A stretch of 5,100 nucleotides of DNA. It comes from Bacteroides sp. (GTDB lineage: Bacteria > Bacteroidota > Bacteroidia > Bacteroidales > Muribaculaceae). Location of the stretch: the NCBI GenBank assembly GCA_014801655.1, contig JAAVDT010000046.1:1-5100 (forward strand). Direction: 5' to 3'. This document shows, piece by piece, positions 1 through 5,100 of this stretch (positions within the stretch are counted from its first letter, which is position 1; the number at the start of each line of letters is the position of its first letter). The position numbers and the translations under genes are program-made. A model generated the notes under the pieces. That model ran no database searches and was not told where the DNA came from. It worked only from the letters and a program-made list of their open reading frames with translations.

Positions 1-18
1 TCCTGTAAAAATGCACAT

Positions 19-68
19 AAAAAAAAGAATGAGCAACAATTAAACCGAAGTTTAAAAATTACTCATTC
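19..68 (-). terminator. Intrinsic terminator of the tRNA-Asp unit
   Basis: Read on the minus strand, positions 68-50 and 45-27 form a 19-position stem with only two T-T mismatches and two G-T wobbles. It is closed by a C(UUCG)G tetraloop at 49-46, an unusually stable loop. The stem is followed directly by eight U residues (A-run at 19-26 on the plus strand). It begins 14 nt after the tRNA 3' end, so it should end the tRNA transcript. No U-tract follows the hairpin in the other direction, so it acts for the minus strand only. Confidence 0.9.
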
Positions 69-82
69 GCCTCTCTCCTCGG

Positions 83-156
83 CGGTATGGACGGGACTCG
101 AACCCGCGACCCCCTGCGTGACAGGCAGGTATTCTAACCAGCTGAACTACCACACC
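83..156 (-). tRNA. tRNA-Asp, anticodon GTC
   Basis: This is a 74-nt cloverleaf on the minus strand. The acceptor arm GGTGTGG (156-150) pairs with CCATACC (90-84), with one G-T wobble. The T arm is GCGGG/CCCGT around a TTCGAGT loop. The anticodon stem CCTGC/GCAGG encloses the loop CTGTCAC, whose middle triplet GTC (122-120) reads aspartate codons GAC and GAU. The discriminator base is G, as expected for tRNA-Asp. The bases after it are CCG, so the CCA tail is not encoded and must be added by the CCA-adding enzyme. The gene has its own promoter and terminator and is not in a tRNA cluster within this window. Confidence 0.97.
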
Positions 157-199
157 AAGTTGGATTTGTTTCAAGCGGCTCTCTTGCCGTTTGCGAGTG

Positions 200-231
200 C
201 AAAGTTAATACAACTTTTTCGTTTCTCCAAA
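200..231 (-). promoter_or_regulatory. Bacteroidetes-type promoter for tRNA-Asp
   Basis: On the minus strand the sequence reads TTTG (231-228), a 20-nt spacer, then TAACTTTG (207-200). This matches the Bacteroidetes primary sigma factor consensus TTTG-N19-21-TAnnTTTG at every defined position. Transcription should start around 192-195, giving a leader of about 37 nt before the tRNA 5' end at 156. It lies in the gap after araJ, so the tRNA need not depend on read-through from araJ. Confidence 0.88.
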
Positions 232-348
232 TCATTTCGCAATTTTTCTGCAAAATAGTTTTCAACATTCCGTCTGAAACGGACACAAAATCCTCATCAA
301 ACGCACCACAATCAAATGAAACACTGAAAATTGCATTTTCAACAGCCA

Positions 349-1497
349 TCAATCTCCGGCCGGATATTTTTTATAGAGCAATGTCAGCGCAATGCAGCCA
401 ATAAGTGCAAACGGCACTCCAAGCAATGCCGGAGATGCATAGCCAAAACCGGCCGCGATTACGGCCCCACCGAGCGAAGCCGACACTGCGTTCGACACAT
501 TGAATGCAATCTGAATGCCTGCGCCGCCAAGCATTTCGCCACCCCTGGCATAGCGCACAATCAGATACTGCAACGGACCGCCGATGCCAAACAGACAGGC
601 CGGAGCGAGAAACGCAAACGCCACTGACGGCACTTTCAGCGAAGCACAGAAAAAGATCGCAGGCATTATCACGACAAGAAGTCCGGCAATAGCAGCCGTC
701 ACCAACGCCGCAGAATAGCGGTCAGACAATTTCCCGGCCAGAGCATTGCCGACAACCATGCCCAGTCCCACGACAATCATAATCCACGTCATCGCATCGG
801 GAGAGAAGTGGGCCACCTGAGTCATCATAGGCGAGATGTAGCTCAGCCAGCAATAGACCGAAGCCTGGCCGAAAAACACACCGGTGTAGACCAGCCACGG
901 GCCCGGCCGTCGAAGAAACCGAAACTGTCCTTTGATGCCGGTGTCTGGCAGCGGAGCAAGCACGGGCACATAGCGTCGGATGGCAAACACTCCAACGAGA
1001 GCACACAGCGCCACCACCATAAACGCCAATCGCCAATTCAGCACATTTGCCAGAAAAGTGGCCAACGGAACGCCTACGACATTGGCCACCGTCATGCCGC
1101 CTACCATTATGGCCACAGCTCTCGCCTTTTGCCCCTCGGGAGCGAGACGCTCTGCCACTATGGCCGCAGCTCCGAAAAATGCGCCGTGGGGCAAACCAGA
1201 AACAAAACGCGAAACAAGCAGCGCGAGGTAGCCCGGCGAGAGTGCAGCACAGGCGTTACCCACAAATACAATCGTGACCAAAAGCAACAACAGCTTCCTC
1301 AACGGCCATCGGCGAAGCAAAATCAAAGCCGGAGCACCAACAGCCACCCCGGCAGAATAAGCCGTGATGAAATGACCGGCCTCCACAACCGATATACCAA
1401 GCCCGGAGGCTACATCTTCCAGAATACCCATCATGCCAAACTCAGTGATGCCGAGGCTGAACGTGACTATGGCAAGCGCAATAAGACTTTTCTTCAT
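349..1497 (-). CDS. araJ: AraJ-type MFS efflux permease
   Basis: This 382-residue inner-membrane protein belongs to the major facilitator superfamily, drug:H+ antiporter (DHA1) group. It closely follows E. coli AraJ (394 residues), an arabinose-inducible exporter whose physiological substrate is not firmly known. About twelve hydrophobic segments are visible, split by a basic loop near residues 174-198. Shared landmarks are the start MKKSLIALAI, the TM1 motif with E19-F20, the R97-x3-G101 stretch followed by LPHGAFFG, the glycine/proline-rich antiporter motif C region at 133-148 (GGMTVANVVG), and G-K-L-S-D-R at 255-260 in the second half. The loop after TM2 is LLRRWPLRK rather than the usual GxLaDrxGrk. 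The ATG at 1497 aligns with the AraJ N-terminus; no strong ribosome binding site precedes it, and no full-consensus promoter was found upstream. It appears monocistronic and diverges from the lipoprotein gene. Family is certain; substrate (sugar or drug) is inferred only. Confidence 0.9.
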   Translation of the reverse strand: MKKSLIALAIVTFSLGITEFGMMGILEDVASGLGISVVEAGHFITAYSAGVAVGAPALILLRRWPLRKLLLLLVTIVFVGNACAALSPGYLALLVSRFVSGLPHGAFFGAAAIVAERLAPEGQKARAVAIMVGGMTVANVVGVPLATFLANVLNWRLAFMVVALCALVGVFAIRRYVPVLAPLPDTGIKGQFRFLRRPGPWLVYTGVFFGQASVYCWLSYISPMMTQVAHFSPDAMTWIMIVVGLGMVVGNALAGKLSDRYSAALVTAAIAGLLVVIMPAIFFCASLKVPSVAFAFLAPACLFGIGGPLQYLIVRYARGGEMLGGAGIQIAFNVSNAVSASLGGAVIAAGFGYASPALLGVPFALIGCIALTLLYKKYPAGD

Positions 1498-1715
1498 AAT
1501 TCAGAGACTTATCGATAATATCTACGATCAGTAAAACTTATTTATAAACGACCCACTCCCTCATTTGTTTTTCCGACCGAAGAAAAATCAAAAGTTAAAG
1601 CGTGTTAAAATTCAACTTCCGTCAGAACCAAATAAACACTCGGCGCGTTTACAAGACAGAAAGCAAGATTACTTTTTCCATTGCAAGAAATGTGATAATG
1701 ATTGGTTTATTATCT

Positions 1716-1755
1716 AAGCGAGGAGCGTTGAGACAACGGCCCTCGTTTTGTTTTT
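1716..1755 (+). terminator. Orphan terminator-like hairpin
   Basis: An outer stem AAGCGAGG (1716-1723) pairs with CCTCGTTT (1741-1748), with one G-T wobble. An inner stem CGTTG (1726-1730) pairs with CAACG (1734-1738) around an AGA loop. The two are separated by a 2x2 internal loop. The T-tract TTTTGTTTTT (1746-1755) follows, overlapping the outermost stem pairs. On the minus strand no U-tract follows, so it would act on plus-strand transcripts. No plus-strand gene is evident before it, so it may end a small RNA or stop stray transcription. The interrupted stem and T-tract lower confidence. Confidence 0.5.
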
Positions 1756-1785
1756 ACACCCATTCACATCTTATCGATATTTTTG
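1753..1785 (+). promoter_or_regulatory. Candidate promoter for the lipoprotein gene
   Basis: The box TATTTTTG at 1778-1785 matches the Bacteroidetes -7 consensus TAnnTTTG exactly. The best -33 partner is TTTA at 1753-1756, with a 21-nt spacer and one mismatch. Transcription would start near 1790 and give a leader of about 140 nt before the ATG at 1934. It sits directly after the terminator-like hairpin, which would insulate it from upstream transcription. I found no better-matching promoter closer to the gene. Confidence 0.45.
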
Positions 1786-1933
1786 GGGTCACCTACACCT
1801 TAATAATAGGGAGTCTGAAATGAGTAAAAAAATTTCACCTTGCAATGAACAATTTCCACCACAAAAGCATTATCAATCATATACCTCATAACAAAATTTC
1901 AAGTTTATATTAATCTCTCAAAATTCAAAGAAA

Positions 1934-2554
1934 ATGAAGAAAATCCTCCTTTCACTCGCTGCTGTGGCCTCAATGGGTCTCGTAGCTTGCGGCAGCTCCG
2001 ACAAAGCAACTGACGCAGCCGACACAACCGCAACCGTGGTTGAAGAAGTAACCGCAACCGAAGTTGTTGAAACCGAAGCAGCTCCCGCAGTTGACGCCGC
2101 CACAGGTCAGGGCTTCCTCGACCAGCTCAAAGGATCAACAACCGCTGAAACCGTCAATAAAGCCATCGCCTATGCCAAGCAGCTCATCTCTGAAGGCAAG
2201 CTCGCAGAAGCTCAGAAATATATCGACCAGGTTAAGCCCTACGCCGAAAAGGTTGGTCTCTCAAGCGCGCTGACAACAGCTCAGCAGGCTCTGACACTTG
2301 CCGAACAGACCGCAGGCACAGGTGCGAAAGACGCAGTGTCTGACGCCGCCGAAGCTGGAAAAGAAAGTCTCAAAGACAAAATCAAAGACGCCGAAGGCAA
2401 AGTGGCCGACAAAGCCGGCGATATCAAAGACAAAACCGTTGACAAAGCAAAAGAACTCGGCACCAAAACCGCCGACAAAGCTAAAGAACTTGAAGGCAAA
2501 GCAGCCGACAAAGCTAAAGAAGCCGGCGATGCAGTGAAAGGACTCTTTAAATAA
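1934..2554 (+). CDS. Lipoprotein with C-terminal LEA-like repeats
   Basis: This is a 206-residue predicted lipoprotein of unknown function. Residues 1-18 form a type II signal peptide: MKK, a hydrophobic stretch, and the lipobox LVA-C19. After C19 comes a low-complexity linker rich in Thr, Val, Ala and Glu (about 21-57). A helical segment at about 60-126 looks like two or three amphipathic helices and includes EGKLAEAQKYIDQVKPYAEK, a TPR-like flavour without a clear family. Residues 146-200 are five tandem 11-residue units of the type TADKAKELEGK, resembling group 3 late embryogenesis abundant (LEA_4) proteins; the protein ends VKGLFK. The first ATG gives a proper signal peptide and follows an A-rich leader (CAAAGAAA) typical of the phylum. 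The gene stands alone, with a strong terminator after it. Membrane anchoring is well supported. A role in envelope stability or stress is inferred from the LEA likeness; an alternative is a structural, apolipoprotein-like amphipathic helix. Confidence 0.85.
   Translation: MKKILLSLAAVASMGLVACGSSDKATDAADTTATVVEEVTATEVVETEAAPAVDAATGQGFLDQLKGSTTAETVNKAIAYAKQLISEGKLAEAQKYIDQVKPYAEKVGLSSALTTAQQALTLAEQTAGTGAKDAVSDAAEAGKESLKDKIKDAEGKVADKAGDIKDKTVDKAKELGTKTADKAKELEGKAADKAKEAGDAVKGLFK
2369..2533 (+). repeat. Five tandem 33-bp (11-codon) repeats
   Basis: Five in-frame units occupy 2369-2401, 2402-2434, 2435-2467, 2468-2500 and 2501-2533. They encode LKDKIKDAEGK, VADKAGDIKDK, TVDKAKELGTK, TADKAKELEGK and AADKAKEAGDA. 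The last three are most alike: an identical 18-nt stretch starts at 2471 and again at 2504, exactly 33 nt apart. The first two have diverged, so the array probably grew from its 3' end. Eleven residues equal about three helical turns, the period seen in LEA group 3 proteins. Confidence 0.85.
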
Positions 2555-2577
2555 GACATATAAAAAATAACGCATAC

Positions 2578-2614
2578 GACGTGTCGACATCCGTTTGTCG
2601 GCACGTCTTTTTTT
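2578..2614 (+). terminator. Intrinsic terminator after the lipoprotein gene
   Basis: A 12-bp stem pairs GACGTGTCGACA (2578-2589) with TGTCGGCACGTC (2596-2607), with a single U-G pair and a six-base loop TCCGTT. Seven T residues follow directly (2608-2614). It begins 23 nt after the lipoprotein stop codon. This is a textbook rho-independent terminator for the plus strand and separates the lipoprotein unit from carAB. Confidence 0.93.
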
Positions 2615-2907
2615 GTGCGCCATCTCATTTCCGCCACTTGCAAGTTTAAAAAGACTTAAATCAGCTGCCGGTCGTCTAACTTTGACACCGCCGACAATGT
2701 TTTTCAGATGATATAAGAACGACATAATATTCTCCCATAATCAAACGCGGAGACGCCGTCACGCAAATGTGTCGGCCGCTCCCAAAACGTAGTAGTCTGA
2801 ATACTATGAATCTCAGCGAGAGGCGTGGCGCACGAGCGACACGCCTCTACCTGTTTCAGCCCCTCTGCCCGATGTTGAAAAATAATCTCCCCGGAAATGA
2901 ATATTTA
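2615..2907. other. Non-coding gap upstream of the carA promoter
   Basis: No convincing gene is seen in this stretch. It contains an exact -7 box TAACTTTG at 2677-2684 (plus strand) with no good -33 partner. After it come several possible stems: GCGG/CCGC (2747-2750 with 2776-2779), TAGTA/TACTA (2790-2794 with 2802-2806), and the strong hairpin at 2819-2848. It could encode a structured RNA, be a longer leader of carA from a second promoter, or simply be a spacer. Confidence 0.5.
2819..2848. other. Strong hairpin without a U-tract
   Basis: A perfect 9-bp stem pairs AGAGGCGTG (2819-2827) with CACGCCTCT (2840-2848). Inside it, after a single G-A mismatch, CGC (2829-2831) pairs with GCG (2836-2838) around an ACGA loop. 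Neither strand has a T-run after the stem, so it is not an ordinary intrinsic terminator. It ends 60 nt before the carA -33 box. Its role is unknown: it could be part of an RNA or a protein-binding inverted repeat. Confidence 0.6.
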
Positions 2908-2939
2908 TTTGCCGCATCGCAAATTTATCATTAATTTTG
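2908..2939 (+). promoter_or_regulatory. Bacteroidetes-type promoter for carAB
   Basis: TTTG (2908-2911), a spacer of exactly 20 nt, then TAATTTTG (2932-2939) match the Bacteroidetes consensus at every defined position. Transcription should start near 2944-2947, giving a leader of about 47 nt before the carA ATG at 2993. The predicted start lies too close to the in-frame GTG at 2954 for that codon to be the usual translation start. Confidence 0.88.
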
Positions 2940-2949
2940 CATGCTGAAA

Positions 2950-2970
2950 GTGCGTGAGCCGTTCGCGCAC
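2950..2970 (+). other. 5'-proximal hairpin in the carA leader
   Basis: GTGCGTGA (2950-2957) pairs with TCGCGCAC (2963-2970), eight pairs with one U-G, around the loop GCCGT. It would sit within the first few nucleotides of the transcript made from the 2908-2939 promoter. No U-tract follows, so it is not an attenuator terminator by itself. A 5' cap hairpin that protects the mRNA is a simple reading; a regulatory role in pyrimidine or arginine control is possible but not shown. Confidence 0.5.
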
Positions 2971-2992
2971 CTCTTTAGTAAACTCAAACACA

Positions 2993-4066
2993 ATGCAAGA
3001 GACAAAAAAAGCCATTCTCACACTTGAGGACGGTAGTGTCTTCGAGGGATACTCGTTTGGCTACGAGGCTCCCTGCTCCGGAGAAGTGGTGTTCAACACA
3101 GCCATGACGGGTTATCCCGAAAGCCTCACCGACCCCTCCTACGAGGGTCAGATTCTCGTCACCACCTATCCGATCTTAGGCAACTACGGAGTGCCGTCGT
3201 CAGCACCCTCCCACAACAACATCAAGGATTATTTCGAGTCAAACCGCATTCACTGCGAAGCAATCGTGTGTCAGGACTACAGCTGGACACCCTCCCACTG
3301 GCAGTCGGAACGCTCGCTCGCCTCATGGCTCCGCGACGAAAAGATTCCCGGAATCTACGGCATCGACACCCGAGCGCTGACCAAGCTGCTGCGCTACAAA
3401 GGCTCGATGCTCGGCAAAATCACCTTTGAAGGCGGCCCCGACATCGCGCTGCGCGACCCCAACAAAGAAAACCTCATTGCCCGCGTCTCCACCCGCGAAG
3501 TCATGGAATTCGGCGAGGGAGAAAAGACGGTGGTGCTCGTTGACTGCGGTGTGAAATACAACATCATCCGATGCCTGACGCGTCGCGGCGTCAAGGTTGT
3601 GCTCGTGCCGTGGGACTACGATTTCAACACCATCGACTACGACGGCCTGTTCATTTCCAACGGCCCCGGCAGCCCCGAGTTTGCCGACGTAACCGTTGAA
3701 AACATCCGCAAAGCATTCGCCAACGGCAAACCGATTTGCGGCATCTGCATGGGCAACCAACTGCTCGCCAAAGCCGCCGGTGCCAACATCTACAAACTCA
3801 AATATGGCCACCGCAGCCACAACCAGCCGGTGCGTCTGGCCGGAACAAACCGCTGCTTCATCACATCGCAGAACCATGGTTTCGCCGTCGACACCGAGTC
3901 GCTTCCCGCCGACTGGGAACCCCTCTTCATCAACATGAACGACGGCACCAACGAGGGCATACGCCACAAGTCGAAGCCCTACTTCTCAGCCCAGTTCCAC
4001 CCCGAGGCCTCCAGCGGACCCAAAGACACCGAGTTTATTTTTGACCAATTCATTGAAATGCTCTAA
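2993..4066 (+). CDS. carA: Carbamoyl phosphate synthase small subunit
   Basis: CarA (357 residues) is the glutamine amidotransferase subunit of cytoplasmic carbamoyl phosphate synthase. It hydrolyses glutamine and passes ammonia to CarB; the product feeds pyrimidine and arginine synthesis. The N-terminal CPSase small-chain domain covers about 6-138, with GEVVFNTAMTGYPESLTDPS as its landmark. The class I glutamine amidotransferase domain covers about 180-354. It has the SNGPGSP oxyanion loop (222-228), nucleophile C252 in GICMGNQ, SQNHGFAV around H295, and H336 and E338 in FHPE. The C252-to-H336 distance of 84 equals that of E. coli C269-H353. An open frame extends to a GTG at 2954, but the ATG at 2993 is chosen because the protein then starts as other CarA proteins do and the promoter leaves no room for the GTG. 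It is slightly shorter than E. coli CarA (382). The nucleophile motif has Asn where GHQ is usual. carB follows after 12 nt, indicating an operon. Confidence 0.96.
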   Translation: MQETKKAILTLEDGSVFEGYSFGYEAPCSGEVVFNTAMTGYPESLTDPSYEGQILVTTYPILGNYGVPSSAPSHNNIKDYFESNRIHCEAIVCQDYSWTPSHWQSERSLASWLRDEKIPGIYGIDTRALTKLLRYKGSMLGKITFEGGPDIALRDPNKENLIARVSTREVMEFGEGEKTVVLVDCGVKYNIIRCLTRRGVKVVLVPWDYDFNTIDYDGLFISNGPGSPEFADVTVENIRKAFANGKPICGICMGNQLLAKAAGANIYKLKYGHRSHNQPVRLAGTNRCFITSQNHGFAVDTESLPADWEPLFINMNDGTNEGIRHKSKPYFSAQFHPEASSGPKDTEFIFDQFIEML

Positions 4067-4078
4067 CACTCCGGCCAG

Positions 4079-5100
4079 ATGACAGACACATTAACCACCG
4101 CAGCCATCCCCTCCACCGACGAGCTGCGCAGCTCAATAAAAAAAGTGCTCTTCCTCGGCTCCGGAGCACTCAAAATCGGCGAAGCCGGCGAGTTTGACTA
4201 CTCCGGTTCGCAGGCTCTCAAGGCAATGAAGGAGGAGAACATCGAAACCGTTCTCATCAACCCCAACATCGCCACCGTCCAGACCTCCGACGGATTTGCC
4301 GACAAAATCTACTTCCTCCCCGTCACCCCCTATTTCGTGGAGAAAGTCATTGAAAAAGAGAAGCCCGACGGCATTTTCCTCGCTTTCGGCGGACAGACCG
4401 CGCTCAACTGCGGCGTGAAGCTCTACGAAAGCGGCGTACTTGAACGCCACGGCGTCCGCGTGCTCGGCACCCCGGTGCGCGCAATCATGGACACCGAAGA
4501 CCGCGAACTCTTCGTGCGCAAACTCGACGAAATCAACGTCAAGACCATCAAGAGCGAAGCGGCATCGTCGGTCGAAGAAGCCGTTGAGGCAGCCGAACGC
4601 CTTGGCTACCCCGTCATTGTGCGCGCAGCCTACGCCCTCGGCGGACTCGGATCCGGATTCTGCGACAACCGCGCCCAGATTGTCGAACTCGTGGAGCAGG
4701 CCCTCTCTTTCTCCCCCCAGGTGCTCGTTGAGAAATCGCTCAAAGGCTGGAAAGAAGTGGAATATGAAGTGGTGCGCGACCGCTACGACAACTGCATCAC
4801 CGTCTGCAACATGGAAAACTTCGACCCCCTCGGCATCCACACCGGCGAGAGCATCGTCGTGGCCCCCTCGCAGACCCTCTCCAACGAAGACTACCACATG
4901 CTGCGCAAGCTCGCCATCAAAATCATACGCCACATTGGCATCGTCGGCGAATGTAACGTGCAATATGCCTTCGACCCCAAGTCGATGGACTATCGCGTGA
5001 TCGAAGTCAACGCCCGCCTCTCGCGAAGCTCCGCCCTCGCATCCAAAGCCACCGGCTATCCGCTCGCCTTCGTGGCAGCCAAGCTCGGCCTCGGCTACGG
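4079..5100 (+). CDS. carB: Carbamoyl phosphate synthase large subunit (partial)
   Basis: This is the first 340 residues of CarB, open to the window edge; full family members run to about 1070 residues. CarB phosphorylates bicarbonate, combines it with ammonia from CarA, and phosphorylates the carbamate, using two ATP. Visible here are the pre-ATP-grasp domain (about 22-140, with [10 protein letters not shown] at 37-46 and GGQTALN at 104-110) and most of the first ATP-grasp domain. The two PROSITE CPSase signatures are recognisable: [15 protein letters not shown] (177-191) and VIEVNARL (307-314). Q295, E309 and N311 have the same spacing as the E. coli metal ligands Q285, E299 and N301. The carbamate-phosphorylating half and the regulatory C-terminal domain lie beyond the window. 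The ATG at 4079 lies 12 nt after the carA stop, without a strong ribosome binding site, so the two are probably co-transcribed. Wording such as [20 protein letters not shown] is closer to animal CAD than to E. coli CarB. Confidence 0.96.
   Translation, partial: MTDTLTTAAIPSTDELRSSIKKVLFLGSGALKIGEAGEFDYSGSQALKAMKEENIETVLINPNIATVQTSDGFADKIYFLPVTPYFVEKVIEKEKPDGIFLAFGGQTALNCGVKLYESGVLERHGVRVLGTPVRAIMDTEDRELFVRKLDEINVKTIKSEAASSVEEAVEAAERLGYPVIVRAAYALGGLGSGFCDNRAQIVELVEQALSFSPQVLVEKSLKGWKEVEYEVVRDRYDNCITVCNMENFDPLGIHTGESIVVAPSQTLSNEDYHMLRKLAIKIIRHIGIVGECNVQYAFDPKSMDYRVIEVNARLSRSSALASKATGYPLAFVAAKLGLGY

Larger units (their letters stand above)
1498..1933. other. Divergent intergenic region
   Basis: This gap of 436 nt lies between the divergent araJ and lipoprotein genes. 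It is AT-rich and I see no convincing conserved coding sequence. On the plus strand it holds a terminator-like hairpin (1716-1755), then a candidate promoter (about 1753-1785), then a leader of about 140 nt. That leader contains a 23-codon open frame (1820-1891) with a GGGAG box before its ATG. For araJ on the minus strand the best -7 box is AACTTTTG (1596-1589), one mismatch from TAnnTTTG and without a matching -33 box, so the araJ promoter is unresolved. Confidence 0.6.

Noticed and set aside
269..283. Small hairpin TCCGT/ACGGA downstream of araJ
   Set aside because: Five base pairs with no adjacent U-tract; too weak to call a terminator.
325..341. Palindrome TGAAAAT-TGC-ATTTTCA just after the araJ stop, as a terminator
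   Set aside because: The stem is only 7 bp, almost all A-T, and no real U-tract follows on the minus strand.
134..352. Minus-strand open frame of 72 codons between araJ and the tRNA
   Set aside because: It overlaps the tRNA-Asp gene and its promoter and has no recognisable protein features.
1602..1823. Plus-strand open frame of 73 codons starting with GTG
   Set aside because: It runs through the terminator-like hairpin and the candidate promoter, and its sequence looks random, with no family features.
2369..2533. The 33-bp repeats as a CRISPR array
   Set aside because: The units are contiguous, without spacers, in frame with a protein, and vary as coding repeats do.
2261..2725. Minus-strand open frame of 154 codons with GGGAG before its ATG
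   Set aside because: Most of it is antisense to the lipoprotein gene, where repeated Lys/Ala/Asp codons create artificial Phe- and Gly-rich frames; the unique 57 codons cross the terminator and are not recognisable.
2954..2992. 13-residue N-terminal extension of CarA from GTG
   Set aside because: It begins only about ten bases after the predicted transcription start, lies in a hairpin, and is not part of the CarA family N-terminus.
3323..3967. Long minus-strand open frame of 214 codons inside carA
   Set aside because: It is an antisense shadow of carA, caused by its strongly biased codon use; similar shadows occur opposite carB and on the plus strand over araJ.

Overview
This window looks like a piece of a chromosome from a Bacteroidetes bacterium, most likely order Bacteroidales. 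The main evidence is two exact matches to the promoter form of this phylum (TTTG, 20-nt spacer, TAnnTTTG), one before tRNA-Asp and one before carA. Start codons preceded by A-rich DNA rather than strong Shine-Dalgarno sites agree with this, as does a tRNA without encoded CCA. A gut family such as Muribaculaceae is possible, but that is only an impression from protein style and base composition.

Layout, left to right. Positions 19-231 (minus strand) hold a complete single-gene tRNA-Asp(GTC) unit: promoter, tRNA, and a long-stem terminator capped by a UUCG tetraloop. Positions 349-1497 (minus) encode an AraJ-type major facilitator efflux permease. Positions 1498-1933 are a divergent gap with a plus-strand terminator-like hairpin that has no evident gene before it, followed by a candidate promoter. 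Positions 1934-2554 (plus) encode a small lipoprotein ending in five tandem 11-residue LEA-like repeats, followed by a strong terminator at 2578-2614. Positions 2615-2992 are non-coding, with a stable hairpin, the carA promoter and a short leader hairpin. Positions 2993-5100 hold carA and the first third of carB, 12 nt apart, cut off by the window edge.

carA and carB encode the two subunits of glutamine-dependent carbamoyl phosphate synthase. CarA releases ammonia from glutamine, and CarB joins it to bicarbonate using two ATP; the product feeds pyrimidine and arginine synthesis. Both subunits resemble the CPSase part of animal CAD more than the E. coli enzyme in several signature stretches. 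This is judged from remembered sequences.

There is no CRISPR array, insertion sequence, phage gene or defence island. Apart from the housekeeping carbamoyl phosphate synthase and tRNA units, the items most worth a second look are the LEA-repeat lipoprotein, the orphan terminator at 1716-1755 (possible small RNA), and the structured gap before carA.
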